Shown here one piece after another: positions 54,324-64,000 of a stretch of 64,000 nucleotides of DNA. The stretch's first letter is position 1, and each line of letters begins with the position of its first letter. Source of the stretch: Latilactobacillus sakei subsp. sakei DSM 20017 = JCM 1157. Lineage in GTDB: Bacteria; Bacillota; Bacilli; Lactobacillales; Lactobacillaceae. The position numbers and the translations under genes were made by a program. Below the pieces are notes generated by a model. It ran no database searches and was not told the DNA's origin. It was given only the letters and a program-made list of their open reading frames with translations. The stretch is from the NCBI RefSeq assembly GCF_002370355.1, contig NZ_AP017929.1, positions 1,860,001 through 1,924,000 on the forward strand, written 5' to 3'.

Positions 54324-55889
54324 TTACTTAGCATATTCAACTGTTCTTGTTTCTCGGATAACTGTGACCTTAATGTGCCCAGGATATTCGAGTTGATCTT
54401 CAATCTGGTTTTTAACATCACGTGCTAAGACAGTTGCTTGATCATCTGTGACTTGTTCTGGTTTAACAATCACGCGGACTTCTCGGCCGGCTTGGATTGC
54501 AAAACTATGATCAACACCTTTGAAACTATTCGTAATACTTTCAAGTTTCTCAAGACGATGAATATAGTTTTCAAGTGATTCAGAACGCGCCCCTGGACGA
54601 GCAGCTGAAATTGCATCAGATGCAGCTACTAAGACTGAAATGATTGATGTTGCTTCAATATCGCCATGATGTGAGCCAATTGCGTTAATGACCGTTGCCG
54701 GTTCCTTATAACGCGTTGCAAGTTCAACACCAATTTCAACGTGTGAGCCATCAACTTCATGATCCAGTGCTTTACCGATATCATGTAATAAGCCAGCACG
54801 TTTGGCGAGTGTGACATCTTCGCCTAATTCAGCAGCTAAAATCCCCGTTAATTTAGCAACCTCAATTGAGTGATTCAAGACGTTTTGACCATAACTTGTT
54901 CTGAAGTGTAAACGACCTAGAATCTTAATGAGGTCTGGATGCATGGTATGAATCCAGACATCAAAAATGGCTTGTTCACCGATTTGGCGAATTTGTTCAT
55001 CCATTTCCTTACGTGATTTATCGACCATTTCTTCAATGCGAGCCGGATGAATCCGACCATCTTGAATTAACTTCTCTAAGGTCATCCGTGCGATTTCACG
55101 TCTAATTGGATCGAAACCACTTAGAACAACTGCTTCTGGTGTATCATCGATGATTAAGTCGATCCCAGTTAACGTTTCAAGTGTTCGAATATTCCGACCT
55201 TCGCGACCGATAATTCGGCCCTTCATATCGTCATTAGGAAGCGTCACAACAGTCACTGTTGTTTCGGCAACCATATCTGCTGCACTACGTTGAATTGCTT
55301 CAGCAACTAATGTTTTAGCTGTCCGATCAGCATGTTCCTTAGCAGATTCTTCGCTTTCCTTAATTAAAACAGCACGTTCGTGATCCAAGTTCCGTTTTGT
55401 TTCGTCCAAAATGATCTTTTGCGCATCATCATGAGAAAGTTCAGCAATCTCTTGTAACTTCGTCCGTTGTTGTTCAACTAACGTTTCGACTTCTGCTTGC
55501 TTTTCCTTTAATTGTTGCGCTTGCTCAGCCAAACGACTTTCGTGTTCTTCCAGTGTCCGTTCTTTTTTATCGAGCGTCGCATCTTTCCGATCCATCGTTT
55601 CTTCACGCTGTATTAAGCGATTCTCTTGTTTTTGAACTTCACCACGTCGATCCTTCAATTCATTTTCAATTTCAGAGCGATATTGATGATTTTCATCCTT
55701 TGCTTCCAAAAGAATTTCTTTTTTACGCGTTGCCGCTTCTTTTTCAGCTAATTCGATTATTCCCTTAGCAGTCTTATTTGCACCATCAATTTCACGTTCG
55801 TGGGCCTTCTTTTGCAAAATTGCACCAACGGCAAAACCGACGATTAACATGATGACTGCGGTAAGGATTAATAGCAAATCTAAGTTCAT
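54324..55889 (-). CDS. rny: Ribonuclease Y
   Basis: A 521-residue endoribonuclease that starts mRNA decay. It has one N-terminal membrane helix (residues 4-26) and a long coiled coil (about 30-200). The KH domain has [19 protein letters not shown] near 215; the HD domain has [15 protein letters not shown] near 365. Anchored to the membrane. It could process the small RNAs of this window. Preceded by a consensus promoter and a leader of about 90 bases. Confidence 0.97.
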   Translation of the reverse strand: MNLDLLLILTAVIMLIVGFAVGAILQKKAHEREIDGANKTAKGIIELAEKEAATRKKEILLEAKDENHQYRSEIENELKDRRGEVQKQENRLIQREETMDRKDATLDKKERTLEEHESRLAEQAQQLKEKQAEVETLVEQQRTKLQEIAELSHDDAQKIILDETKRNLDHERAVLIKESEESAKEHADRTAKTLVAEAIQRSAADMVAETTVTVVTLPNDDMKGRIIGREGRNIRTLETLTGIDLIIDDTPEAVVLSGFDPIRREIARMTLEKLIQDGRIHPARIEEMVDKSRKEMDEQIRQIGEQAIFDVWIHTMHPDLIKILGRLHFRTSYGQNVLNHSIEVAKLTGILAAELGEDVTLAKRAGLLHDIGKALDHEVDGSHVEIGVELATRYKEPATVINAIGSHHGDIEATSIISVLVAASDAISAARPGARSESLENYIHRLEKLESITNSFKGVDHSFAIQAGREVRVIVKPEQVTDDQATVLARDVKNQIEDQLEYPGHIKVTVIRETRTVEYAK

Positions 55890-55981
55890 TTTTTCACCTC
55901 CGCATCATCAAAAATTTTAAATTGCAATCACATTGCAAATTTTTAAAGATGTTATTATGTTTAATTTTTCAACACATAGTT

Positions 55982-56010
55982 ATTTTATAGTTTAGTAAAC
56001 CGCCTGTCAA
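55982..56010 (-). promoter_or_regulatory. rny promoter
   Basis: -35 TTGACA (perfect, 56005-56010), 17-bp spacer, -10 TAAAAT (55982-55987) on the minus strand. The 386-bp gap between rny and recA holds this promoter, a leader with the near-palindrome AAATTGCAATcacATTGCAAATTT (about 55919-55942), the recA terminator and about 200 bases in which I see no gene. Confidence 0.75.
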
Positions 56011-56222
56011 CTTAAAGTATCAGCATTGCAACCGTTTACCGGAGCGATTGCTATCCGTTTATTCGGTTAATCCGTCTCTTCTTGCATTAAGTTCTTAGAT
56101 ATAATTAATCACCCTACTGTTGAATCGCGAATATGGGCTGGCTTCTCAGCAATCCCATTCGGTAGTAGACCCTATAAGTCTTGATTTGTCAGGCATTGGT
56201 CTTGATTATTCGGATATACCTA

Positions 56223-56266
56223 AAACAGGAGCCAGTACAAAACTAAGTTTTGGCCTGGCTCCTGTT
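56223..56266 (-). terminator. recA terminator-like hairpin
   Basis: AACAGGAGCCAG/CTGGCTCCTGTT with AAAACT/AGTTTT inside; followed on the minus strand by TTTTAGG. Confidence 0.7.
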
Positions 56267-56275
56267 GGTCATGCT

Positions 56276-57343
56276 TTATTCTTCTGTTGAATCATCTGGT
56301 AAAATATTTATTTGTTCATCTTCAGTTGTTGGGAGATCTTCTTCAGGTACATCTGAAATACCATAAGCTGCTCTGACCTTCAAACGAACTTCATCTTCGA
56401 CATCTTCGTGATCAGCCAAATAGTTCTTAGCATTTTCTCGCCCTTGGCCAATTCGTTCTGAGCCATAAGAGTACCAAGAACCACTCTTATTGATAATGTC
56501 TTTTTCGACCGCCATATCAACCAATTCACCGGTTCTGGAAATCCCTTGACCGTACATGATATCAACTTCAGCGACCTTAAATGGTGGCGCAACCTTATTC
56601 TTAACGACTTTGATTCGGGCCCGGTTCCCAATCATATCTGTCCCATTTTTGATGGTTTCAGCACGACGCACTTCAAGCCGAACAGTTGAGTAGAACTTCA
56701 AAGCACGACCACCTGGTGTGACTTCGGGGTTACCAAACATCACGCCGACTTTTTCACGAATTTGGTTAATGAATAACGCAATCGTCTTCGTCTTATTAAT
56801 CGTCCCTGATAATTTACGTAAGGCTTGTGACATCAAACGCGCTTGTAAGCCAACGTGGGCGTCACCCATTTCACCTTCGATTTCAGCACGTGGTACCAAA
56901 GCGGCAACTGAATCGACAACTAAAATATCAACGGCCCCACTTGATACCAAGGCATCAGCAATTTCTAAGCCTTGTTCACCAGTATCAGGTTGTGACAAGA
57001 GTAAGTCATCAATATTAACGCCAAGTGCTGTTGCATACTTAGGATCCATCGCATTTTCAGCATCGATATAAGCAGCCGTTCCACCTTGCTTTTGCACTTC
57101 TGCAACAGCATGTAACGCAACGGTTGTTTTACCTGAACTTTCAGGACCGTAAATTTCAACGATCCGGCCGCGAGGATAACCACCTACTCCGAGCGCTTCG
57201 TCCAATGCCAATGAACCAGATGAAACTGTTGAGACTTGTGTATCAACCTTTTCACCCATTCGCATAATTGAACCTTTACCAAAATTCTTTTCAATCTTCT
57301 TTAGGGCAGCATCAAGTGCTGCTTGTCTTTCATCTTTAGCCAA
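56276..57343 (-). CDS. recA: Recombinase RecA
   Basis: A 355-residue ATPase of homologous recombination and SOS induction. Walker [10 protein letters not shown] is near 65, ENAMDPKYA near 97, and [39 protein letters not shown] spans loops L1-L2. The acidic C-terminus is conserved. The start codon is TTG at 57343 with SD GGAGG 9 bases in front. A LexA box lies upstream. Confidence 0.98.
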   Translation of the reverse strand: MAKDERQAALDAALKKIEKNFGKGSIMRMGEKVDTQVSTVSSGSLALDEALGVGGYPRGRIVEIYGPESSGKTTVALHAVAEVQKQGGTAAYIDAENAMDPKYATALGVNIDDLLLSQPDTGEQGLEIADALVSSGAVDILVVDSVAALVPRAEIEGEMGDAHVGLQARLMSQALRKLSGTINKTKTIALFINQIREKVGVMFGNPEVTPGGRALKFYSTVRLEVRRAETIKNGTDMIGNRARIKVVKNKVAPPFKVAEVDIMYGQGISRTGELVDMAVEKDIINKSGSWYSYGSERIGQGRENAKNYLADHEDVEDEVRLKVRAAYGISDVPEEDLPTTEDEQINILPDDSTEE

Positions 57344-57422
57344 TTAAGTGACCCTCCTTAAAAGAGTACATTTCATTACTCTCTTAGTTTACAGATTTCG
57401 TTAAACAAAAGCAAGTTAAAAT

Positions 57423-57436
57423 CGAACAAACGTTCT
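57423..57436. promoter_or_regulatory. LexA (DinR) box upstream of recA
   Basis: CGAACAAACGTTCT matches the SOS box CGAACRNRYGTTYC except the last base. It lies about 80 bp before the start codon, just upstream of a -35 TTGCTT, 17 bp, -10 TAAACT on the minus strand. Confidence 0.8.
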
Positions 57437-57487
57437 TGATATTTATTCGGTCATTCTATAATACGTAATTCGCGGGGATTTTGCCAA

Positions 57488-57521
57488 TAAAAAAACTGGC
57501 CCGCTTTAGCGACCAGTTTTG
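57488..57521 (-). terminator. pgsA terminator
   Basis: AAAACTGG/CCAGTTTT with CGC/GCG inside; T7 on the minus strand. Confidence 0.8.
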
Positions 57522-57525
57522 TTGA

Positions 57526-58110
57526 TTATTTAGAAAATGAATCCTTGAAGATACCACGATTTTTGATGAAGTATTCTGTGCCTGAATAAATCGTGAAGAA
57601 TAGGCAGACGTATAACATGATATCAGCCATTGGTAAGCCGATATTTGCAAAGAACACGTTATGCAAGAATAATAAAATAATCGCCAACATTTGAGTTGTC
57701 GTCTTAATCTTACCAGGCATGGCAGCAGCCATGACTTCCCCACCTTGGTTCAAAAGTAATCTGAGGCCAGTCACTGCTAATTCACGCCAAATAATAATCG
57801 CAACCACCCAAGCAGGTGCTGCACCGAGTTCAACAAGGAAGATGAAGGCTGTCATTACCAATAACTTATCCGCTAGTGGATCAGCGAATTTGCCAAAGTT
57901 AGTCACCAAATGTTGTGAACGTGCAATTTTTCCATCTAACAAATCCGTCAATGATGCGACAATAAAGATCACCGTTGCAATCAATTCACTGACTGGAATA
58001 GCCGTTCCAGCAACGAGTACTTCACCTGCCGGTACGTTAAACGCTAATAGGATTGTAAAAATAGGAATTAAAATAATTCTAAACATCGTCAATTTATTTG
58101 GTAAATTCAT
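57526..58110 (-). CDS. pgsA: CDP-diacylglycerol-glycerol-3-phosphate 3-phosphatidyltransferase
   Basis: A 194-residue membrane enzyme of phosphatidylglycerol synthesis. The CDP-alcohol motif DGKIARSQHLVTNFGKFADPLADK near 62-85 has all required Asp residues. About five spans. It follows rodZ at about 25 bases. Confidence 0.95.
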   Translation of the reverse strand: MNLPNKLTMFRIILIPIFTILLAFNVPAGEVLVAGTAIPVSELIATVIFIVASLTDLLDGKIARSQHLVTNFGKFADPLADKLLVMTAFIFLVELGAAPAWVVAIIIWRELAVTGLRLLLNQGGEVMAAAMPGKIKTTTQMLAIILLFLHNVFFANIGLPMADIMLYVCLFFTIYSGTEYFIKNRGIFKDSFSK

Positions 58111-58135
58111 CGGATAGACCTCTCACATCTCTTTA

Positions 58136-59059
58136 TTATTTTGCAAGTGTTGCTGTAAAGTTCACTGTTCGAACCTGAACTGTTTCATTATTAGGATTTA
58201 AATTAACAGCTGTGTCGTTAATCTTCATCTTCGTTGCAGGCCCGTTCCCAGTTTTAACTGAGAATTGTGTTACCCCAGCTGGTAATTGCGTTGTTTGATC
58301 AGTTCCTGGTGTAACAGAACCCTGCCAGATTGTTGACCCATTGACAATTAAGCCCACCCAAGCTGTTGTGTTTTCAGCTGAGAACGTCAATGTATTGGCT
58401 TTGTTAGGTAAGTTTTTAATTGTAAAGGCTTGTTGTGAACCACTCATACTTGTCATTGAAGCTGATAACTTAGTTTCTTTTGCTTTTTTGTCAGCTTCTT
58501 TTTTAGATTGTTCGCTTGCTTTAGAAGCTTCTTTGGCCTTGCTTTCTTGTGCTTTTTGTTGATTATCGTCTGAGCTTGCTTTTTTAGTTGTTGATTGGTC
58601 ACCTGAAACCGTCACTGATGAACTGGTTTCAGTTAATGTTTCCCGATTCTTGCCACGATTACTTAACGTAATACCATAGACAATCCCAACAATCACAATC
58701 ACGACAGCAACAACGGCGATTTGTGGTGCTAATCCCCGCCATTTTGACCATTTAGAGTCGGTTGTTTCGCGTGTTAATCGCGTTTGATTTTCAACTGATT
58801 TTTCAACGTATTCTTCTGGTTTTGCGTTAGGCAACTTATCTTGATATTCAGCTAATAAGGCTTCACTATCAACACCCACCGTTTGTGCGTATTGCTTAAT
58901 AAACGCACGCACATAAAAAGTACCAGGGAGCGCATCGAAATCGCCCTCTTCGATTGAACTTAAATAGCGTTTTTGAATTTTCGTAATTTGTTGTAAATCA
59001 TCTAATGTATAACCTTTTTCAATACGTGCTTCACGTAATTTTTGACCAATTTCGTTCAT
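58136..59059 (-). CDS. rodZ: RodZ-like cell-shape protein (HTH, one span, DUF4115)
   Basis: A 307-residue protein. The N-terminal HTH (GQKLREARIEKGYTLDDLQQITKIQKRYL) occupies 1-70. A membrane helix is at about 115-137. A Lys/Ala/Ser-rich spacer (QKAQESKAKEASKASEQSKK) and an extracellular DUF4115-type beta domain (about 205-307) follow. RodZ links MreB to the wall synthesis machine. The start is the ATG at 59059; an upstream in-frame ATG lacks an SD. Confidence 0.9.
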   Translation of the reverse strand: MNEIGQKLREARIEKGYTLDDLQQITKIQKRYLSSIEEGDFDALPGTFYVRAFIKQYAQTVGVDSEALLAEYQDKLPNAKPEEYVEKSVENQTRLTRETTDSKWSKWRGLAPQIAVVAVVIVIVGIVYGITLSNRGKNRETLTETSSSVTVSGDQSTTKKASSDDNQQKAQESKAKEASKASEQSKKEADKKAKETKLSASMTSMSGSQQAFTIKNLPNKANTLTFSAENTTAWVGLIVNGSTIWQGSVTPGTDQTTQLPAGVTQFSVKTGNGPATKMKINDTAVNLNPNNETVQVRTVNFTATLAK

Positions 59060-59140
59060 TTGAATTCCACCCACTATTATCCCATTATCATTACTCGTCA
59101 TTATAGCATATTGCCACAATGATATTGTATTAAGATTTCT

Positions 59141-59872
59141 TTATTTTAGCCAACCACCGTCAACATAAATTGTCTGTCCTGTTAAATAATTGGCTTCTGG
59201 TGCTAACAAAGTCTGGACCCAATAAGCAATCTGTGTTGGCGTCGCAAAACGCCCAGTTGGAATCTCAGCGGCAATCGCCGCTTGTTCATCTGCTGTAAAC
59301 TGTTGATTCATTTTCGTGGCTACTGCGCCAGGGGCAATCACGTTAACCGTAATGCCTAGCGAGCCGACCTCTTGTGCGTAAGCATTGGCAAACGCCGATT
59401 GCGCGCCTTTGACCGTGCTGTACGGTACTTCCATCGCACTACCACGACCGCCATAAATGGAGCCAATAAAAACAATCCGGCCCAAATCACTCTGTGCTAA
59501 TTTCGACTGCAAAGCCTGTAAAATCAACATCGGTGTCTTCACGTGCACTTGCCACAACGCATCAATTTGCTCTGCAGAGACCTCTGGCAATAAGCCGTAA
59601 GTCGTCATCCCAGCGGCAAAAATAACCGCATCCACTTGAAACAGCTGACTTTTCAACTGGTCAACCGCACCAGTGCCCATCGTTAAATCCAACTGAAGTG
59701 CAAAAAAGTCTTGGCGCGCATACTGTTGACTAAGTTGCTGTTGTAGTTTGCAAATACGTTCTTGATTTTGGTTGTAGTGCAAATAAAGCGACCAGCCGTC
59801 CGCTGCTAAGCGTTCGGCAATGGTGGCGCCAATATCACCGGAGGCGCCAATAATTAAAGCTGAGCAACTCAT
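59141..59872 (-). CDS. ymfI: SDR-family oxidoreductase YmfI
   Basis: A 243-residue FabG-like SDR. The cofactor loop is GASGDIGATIAERL near 8, the catalytic YSTVKGAQSAFA near 150, and GAVATKMNQQF near 185; it ends with a FabG-like TGQTIYVDGGWLK. The substrate is unknown; conserved next to ymfH. Its ATG overlaps the ymfH stop (TAATG). Confidence 0.88.
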   Translation of the reverse strand: MSCSALIIGASGDIGATIAERLAADGWSLYLHYNQNQERICKLQQQLSQQYARQDFFALQLDLTMGTGAVDQLKSQLFQVDAVIFAAGMTTYGLLPEVSAEQIDALWQVHVKTPMLILQALQSKLAQSDLGRIVFIGSIYGGRGSAMEVPYSTVKGAQSAFANAYAQEVGSLGITVNVIAPGAVATKMNQQFTADEQAAIAAEIPTGRFATPTQIAYWVQTLLAPEANYLTGQTIYVDGGWLK

Positions 59873-61176
59873 TATTGCGCCACCTCTGGTAAGATATGGC
59901 AAACCGTCATAATTTCAATTTTGAAGAATTCGGCAGCAACTTGTGCCAAATCCGCTAATGTCACTTGTTCAATTAAACCTAACACATCAAACGGACTTAC
60001 TTCATCGAAAAAGGCGTCGCTATATTGATTGGCGATTGCTTCTAATGAATTAAAGGCCTGTAGATATTCGCCGATTGCGGCTCTTTTAACCAACGCTAAA
60101 TTGGCTTCTGAAAAATCAGGACTTTCCTGATAATGTTCCAAAATATTGATCAACGCATCTGATAAGCCTTGTGCATCATCTGTATCGCCACCAAGCGTGA
60201 TGAAGTTAAATGAGCGTTGAATGGCATATTCATAGCCAAAGCTGTCATCCAAAATCCCTTGTTCATATAATTTTTGAACTTGTGTTGATGAATCCCCAAA
60301 GAGTAATTCTAATAACAGGTTCATCTTAATTTTCATTTCTAGTGCTTCTTGACCAGTTCCAAAATCGGTTAACCCTTTAATACCGACCATGCTCTTACTG
60401 CGTGTCACCGGCATTTCTAATGAGCGGTACGGAATAATGTCACTGCCGTCAGCTTCTTCTTCTGGTAATGAGCGGTTAATGTCGCTTGGTGCTACAAAAT
60501 CTTTAGCGTCTTGATTAGCGCTGACCCACGACAATACTTCTTCAGGGTCATCGATCTGACCAACAATGAATAAATTCATATTACTTGGTTGGTAGAACGT
60601 TTGGTGCGCTTGGTACAATTCTTCAGGCGTAATTTGCGCAATACTTTCGATGGTGCCAGCAATATCCGTTCGCACTGGGTGTTGTGGATAAAGGTTGCCA
60701 ATTACCGTATAAAATAAGCGCCAATCTGGTTCATCATTGTACATCTGAATCTCTTGACCGATGATGCCTTTTTCCTTATCAACCGTTGCAGTTGTAAAAT
60801 AGGGTTCTTGCACAAAATCAAGCAAGATATCCAAGTTTTCCTTCAAATGACTGGTTGTTGAAAAGAGGTAGCTTGTTCGCGTGAAGCTCGTGAAAGCATT
60901 TGAACTAGCCCCAAATTGCCCAAATTTTTCAAAGGCATCATAATCCGCCTTTTCAAATAACTTATGTTCTAAGAAATGTGCAATCCCGTCAGGAACCGTC
61001 ACATAGTCAGTTTGACCTGCTGGCACAAAAGTCGTATCAATTGCACCATAGTCTGTCGTTAAAATGGCATAGGTCTTGTGATAACCACTCTTAGGATAGA
61101 GTTTGACCGTTAACCCATTTTCCAGAGTTTCTTCATAGAGGGTTTCACCTAAGCGGGGATTTTGTCTAAGCTTCAT
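59872..61176 (-). CDS. ymfH: M16-family zinc peptidase YmfH
   Basis: A 434-residue insulinase-like peptidase. The inverted zinc motif HFLEH is in DGIAHFLEHKLFE near 70, with the third ligand Glu about 75 residues later in KGIIGQEIQMYNDEP. Works as the catalytic half with YmfF. Overlaps the ymfF stop by 11 bases. Confidence 0.9.
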   Translation of the reverse strand: MKLRQNPRLGETLYEETLENGLTVKLYPKSGYHKTYAILTTDYGAIDTTFVPAGQTDYVTVPDGIAHFLEHKLFEKADYDAFEKFGQFGASSNAFTSFTRTSYLFSTTSHLKENLDILLDFVQEPYFTTATVDKEKGIIGQEIQMYNDEPDWRLFYTVIGNLYPQHPVRTDIAGTIESIAQITPEELYQAHQTFYQPSNMNLFIVGQIDDPEEVLSWVSANQDAKDFVAPSDINRSLPEEEADGSDIIPYRSLEMPVTRSKSMVGIKGLTDFGTGQEALEMKIKMNLLLELLFGDSSTQVQKLYEQGILDDSFGYEYAIQRSFNFITLGGDTDDAQGLSDALINILEHYQESPDFSEANLALVKRAAIGEYLQAFNSLEAIANQYSDAFFDEVSPFDVLGLIEQVTLADLAQVAAEFFKIEIMTVCHILPEVAQ

Positions 61177-62437
61177 TTGTGTCGACCCCTTTCAAGAAGT
61201 AGATTGCTTGCAGTTGCATCTTAGCGGCTTGTTCTTGAACCGCTTGTTTAGAAACGGCCAAAATAGCGGTCGTGAATCGACCCGCGTCTAGTTCCGTTTC
61301 GGGGACAAAAATTTGATTGAACTGTTGTTGGCCCAAATAACCTGGGCTATCAAGACTTGATTTAAATTGATTAATTAAGGCTAATTTGGTTTGTTCAAAC
61401 ATCGCTTGTGTAAAATCACCAGCGATAATACTTTGGCGTTGCGCTTCAATAATGGCTAGTACGCGTTCTTTTTGATGGCTTTCAATTCCGGTTTGAACCA
61501 TGACAGCCCCCCGGAAAGCATCGATATTGCTAGAAGCGTAATAGGCCAAACTCGCCTTTTCACGGACATTCGTGAAGAGTAACGATAGTGGTGTCCCACC
61601 AAATAACGCGTTCATCACTAAGGCCGCGTAATAATCCTTTTGATAGAAGTAAGCTGGCAATTGATAAGCCATGTTTAACTTACCTTGTTGAACCGCTTGT
61701 TCTTCCGTCAATTCACGGACCGCATTGCTAGCAGCTTGTTGATAAAAAATCCCAGGTAGCATTTCGCCCCGTGGTGCTAGTGATAATTGCGCCAAATCAA
61801 GCGCCAATTTTTCTTCATCCACATTCCCCACAACCGTCATTTGAATTCGGTCATTTGCAATCATCTGTTGATAATAAGTGTATAAATCAGTGGCTGTAAT
61901 CGTCTTTAAAACGTCAGCATCCCCATAATTAGGCGTTTGTTGCGTTTGATCTGTAAAGTAGAGTTCACGTAGTTTGAGTGCAGCATAAGTTTGTTTGTCA
62001 TCGGCAACGCTATCGATATAGCGTTGCAAGTTTTCTTTTTCCCGATCAAAAGTAACCGCGTTAAAGGCTTGATCAATGACATCTGGTTTTAAAAGTAGTT
62101 CGCCAATAAAGGCAATTGCTTGTTGTTGTAAGTCGATTGTATCGCGTAAATATTGAGGGCTGACAATCCGCATTGAAATACTAAAAATCGCTAATTGTCC
62201 TTGCCGATATGCATTCATATTGAAGCCAGCCCCATACATTGCTTGGAGTTGATTGGCAATTGCAACCTGATCACGATAAGCTTGACTACTAGCAGATAAG
62301 ACACTGGCTAGTAATGACCGTTTTGTCAGGGTTTCTTTAGTCGCTGGTGCCACTAATTGCACAGAAAAGCGAATTGTTTTGAATTGTTGTGTTTGTAAGA
62401 TATTTAAATAAACGCCATCCATTACTTTTTGATTCAT
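61166..62437 (-). CDS. ymfF: M16-family peptidase-like subunit YmfF (no zinc motif)
   Basis: A 423-residue protein with the M16 fold but no HxxEH at the expected place, where it reads LLASVLSASSQAYRDQ. So it is probably the non-catalytic partner of YmfH, as in other two-subunit M16 enzymes. The C-terminal half has LFGGTPLSLLFTNVREKASLAYYASS, typical of the family. Confidence 0.88.
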   Translation of the reverse strand: MNQKVMDGVYLNILQTQQFKTIRFSVQLVAPATKETLTKRSLLASVLSASSQAYRDQVAIANQLQAMYGAGFNMNAYRQGQLAIFSISMRIVSPQYLRDTIDLQQQAIAFIGELLLKPDVIDQAFNAVTFDREKENLQRYIDSVADDKQTYAALKLRELYFTDQTQQTPNYGDADVLKTITATDLYTYYQQMIANDRIQMTVVGNVDEEKLALDLAQLSLAPRGEMLPGIFYQQAASNAVRELTEEQAVQQGKLNMAYQLPAYFYQKDYYAALVMNALFGGTPLSLLFTNVREKASLAYYASSNIDAFRGAVMVQTGIESHQKERVLAIIEAQRQSIIAGDFTQAMFEQTKLALINQFKSSLDSPGYLGQQQFNQIFVPETELDAGRFTTAILAVSKQAVQEQAAKMQLQAIYFLKGVDTNEA

Positions 62438-62583
62438 ACTTGCTGCTCCTCACTGTTTTAACAGTTAAAATGGCTTGCTTTCAACTTAAGTCTTTTTAAG
62501 AATAATGTAACAGACACTATCATACCAAAAAAGTGGGTTAAACTCAAAAGCGCCACCGTTTTAACAACTCTGGTTTTTCTTTG

Positions 62584-62630
62584 AAAAAACGGTATTAGAA
62601 TCCTGCTACTGATTCTAATACCGTTTTTTG
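62584..62630. terminator. Perfect bidirectional terminator between ftsK and ymfF
   Basis: AAAAAACGGTATTAGAATC/GATTCTAATACCGTTTTTT with an 8-base loop. Ends ftsK transcription on the minus strand. Confidence 0.92.
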
Positions 62631-62634
62631 TTCA

Positions 62635-64000
62635 TTATTCAGTTGGTGGTTGTTCGCTTGGAACCTCTTGCAAAAGGACCTTGCGGGGTTTACTACCTTC
62701 AGAAGGCCCGATAATCCCGCGACTTTCCATTTCATCGATCAGCCGGGCTGCCCGATTATAACCGACTCTAAAACGACGTTGAACCATCGAAACACTCGCG
62801 GTTTGTTGCTTAACCACTAATTCAACCGCTTCTTGATAATATTCATCTTCTGGATCTGCCGTTTCTTGGTGTTCATCAGCCGCCGTTGGAATCATCTCTT
62901 CATCGTATTCAGCCGTCTTTTGAGCTTTGATAAAGGAAACGATGCTTTCAACATCTTGACTGGAGATAAAGGCGCCTTGAACTCGGAGTGGTTTACTCAT
63001 CCCGATTGGTAGGTACAACATGTCCCCACGACCCAGGAGCTTTTCAGCCCCACTACCATCTAAGATGGTCCGTGAGTCAATCCCACTAGAAACCGCAAAC
63101 GCGATCCGTGATGGAATATTGGCCTTGATTAAACCAGTAATAACATCGACAGATGGCCGTTGTGTGGCAACAATCATGTGAATCCCGGCTGCCCGGGCCA
63201 TTTGTGCTAACCGGATAATGGCACTTTCAACTTCGTTACTAGCAACCATCATCAAATCAGATAATTCATCAACGATCACGACAATGTATGGTAACGCCGC
63301 GCCCTTGATTTCGCCATCTTCATTATGGCCTTGAATATACTGGTTATATTCGGTCATATTCCGCTGACCAGTATCCGCAAAAAGTTGATAGCGTCGTTCC
63401 ATTTCTTTAACGACTTTATTCAACGCGTTGGCCGCTTTCTTAGCGTTGGTCACCACCGGAATCAAGAGATGCGGAATTCCGTTATAGACATTTAATTCAA
63501 CCATTTTCGGATCAATCAACATCAACTTAACTTCATGGGGTTGCGCGCTCATCAAAATACTGGTGATGATCCCGTTAATCGCTACTGACTTCCCACTACC
63601 CGTTGAACCGGCAATCAAAAGATGCGGCATCTTCGCTAAATCCGACATAATCACTTTACCGGAAATATCTTTCCCTAATGGCACTGCCAACGGTTTGCCT
63701 GGATGTGGTGGCTCTTGTTCGATCATCTCTCTGAAGGAAACTGTTGAGACAGTTGTATTAGGGACTTCAATCCCGACGTATGGTTTGCCTGGAATCGGTG
63801 CTTCAATCCGAATGTCTTTGGCGGCCAGTGCTAACGCTAAATCATCGGCCAAATTAACAATCTTCGACACCTTAACACCAACAGCCGGTTGGATTTCATA
63901 CTTCGTAACGGCTGGTCCTAAACTTGCACTCTTAACCGTGACATCCACGCCAAACGAATCAAAGGTTTGTTTCAAGACCTGTTGATTTTTTTCAATCGCT
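62635..64000 (-). CDS. ftsK: DNA translocase FtsK/SpoIIIE, C-terminal part (partial)
   Basis: About 455 residues are visible; the frame stays open to the window end, so the N-terminal membrane domain lies outside. The motor has Walker [12 protein letters not shown] and Walker B in [14 protein letters not shown], then [25 protein letters not shown]. The C-terminal gamma winged helix ([25 protein letters not shown]) reads polar DNA sequences. It pumps chromosome ends through the closing septum. Confidence 0.96.
   Translation of the reverse strand, partial: AIEKNQQVLKQTFDSFGVDVTVKSASLGPAVTKYEIQPAVGVKVSKIVNLADDLALALAAKDIRIEAPIPGKPYVGIEVPNTTVSTVSFREMIEQEPPHPGKPLAVPLGKDISGKVIMSDLAKMPHLLIAGSTGSGKSVAINGIITSILMSAQPHEVKLMLIDPKMVELNVYNGIPHLLIPVVTNAKKAANALNKVVKEMERRYQLFADTGQRNMTEYNQYIQGHNEDGEIKGAALPYIVVIVDELSDLMMVASNEVESAIIRLAQMARAAGIHMIVATQRPSVDVITGLIKANIPSRIAFAVSSGIDSRTILDGSGAEKLLGRGDMLYLPIGMSKPLRVQGAFISSQDVESIVSFIKAQKTAEYDEEMIPTAADEHQETADPEDEYYQEAVELVVKQQTASVSMVQRRFRVGYNRAARLIDEMESRGIIGPSEGSKPRKVLLQEVPSEQPPTE

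Noticed and set aside
57456-57743. 95-residue ORF overlapping the pgsA 3' end
   Set aside because: Other frame of pgsA running through its terminator; no RBS and no family features.

Overview
The window looks like chromosomal DNA of a low-GC lactic acid bacterium. Gene content and order (whiA-yvcK-rapZ next to clpP, uvrBA, hprK-lgt-gpsA-trxB, a phoU-pst-phoPR block, ftsEX-prfB-secA-hpf-comF, rny-recA-pgsA-rodZ-ymfIHF-ftsK) fit the Lactobacillaceae. The style points to the Latilactobacillus sakei/curvatus group, but that species-level guess is inference. I see no insertion sequences, prophage, CRISPR array, rRNA or functional tRNA genes.

Region by region. 1-6.3 kb is an accessory island: the 3' end of a zinc alcohol dehydrogenase, a small membrane protein, an XRE/TPR regulator, a quinone-oxidoreductase-like enzyme, two SDR enzymes and an NmrA-like NAD(P)-binding protein, with MerR and HxlR regulators between them. 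6.4-7.2 kb has no protein gene. On the + strand it holds three near-identical promoters and a series of short hairpins, most with a CCUCCC or CUCCC loop, i.e. anti-Shine-Dalgarno loops. The last unit contains a complete tRNA-like fold whose anticodon loop is replaced by one of these hairpins. 7.2-9.2 kb is an LPXTG surface protein that shares a terminator with the RNA array. 9.4-11.1 kb has a nucleoside hydrolase and a secreted GH73 lipoprotein. 11.1-11.7 kb is a structured intergenic region ending in a CtsR-controlled clpP promoter.

From 12.4 to 64 kb the window is mostly core genome on the minus strand: a DsbA-like protein, an OhrR-like regulator, whiA/yvcK/rapZ, uvrBA behind a LexA box, a phosphoglucomutase, trxB-gpsA-lgt-hprK, a yvlBCD-type envelope-stress operon, threonine degradation (tdh-kbl) behind a cre site, the phosphate uptake operon pstSCABB-phoU next to phoPR and a MinJ-like PDZ gene, ftsEX, prfB with its programmed frameshift, secA, hpf, comFA-comFC, tagO, rny, recA, pgsA, rodZ, ymfI-ymfH-ymfF and the C-terminal part of ftsK.

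The main discovery candidate is the 6.43-7.21 kb RNA array. Each of its three promoters has two TTCAYA boxes 11 bp apart, placed 9 bp upstream of a TATTCT -10. The pstS promoter in this window has the same geometry (TTTACA boxes in 11-bp phase, 9 bp upstream of TATAAT). This suggests, but does not prove, control by PhoP or a similar OmpR-family regulator. The layout recalls LhrC RNAs of Listeria and csRNAs of streptococci, but the tRNA-like module is not something I know from either family.
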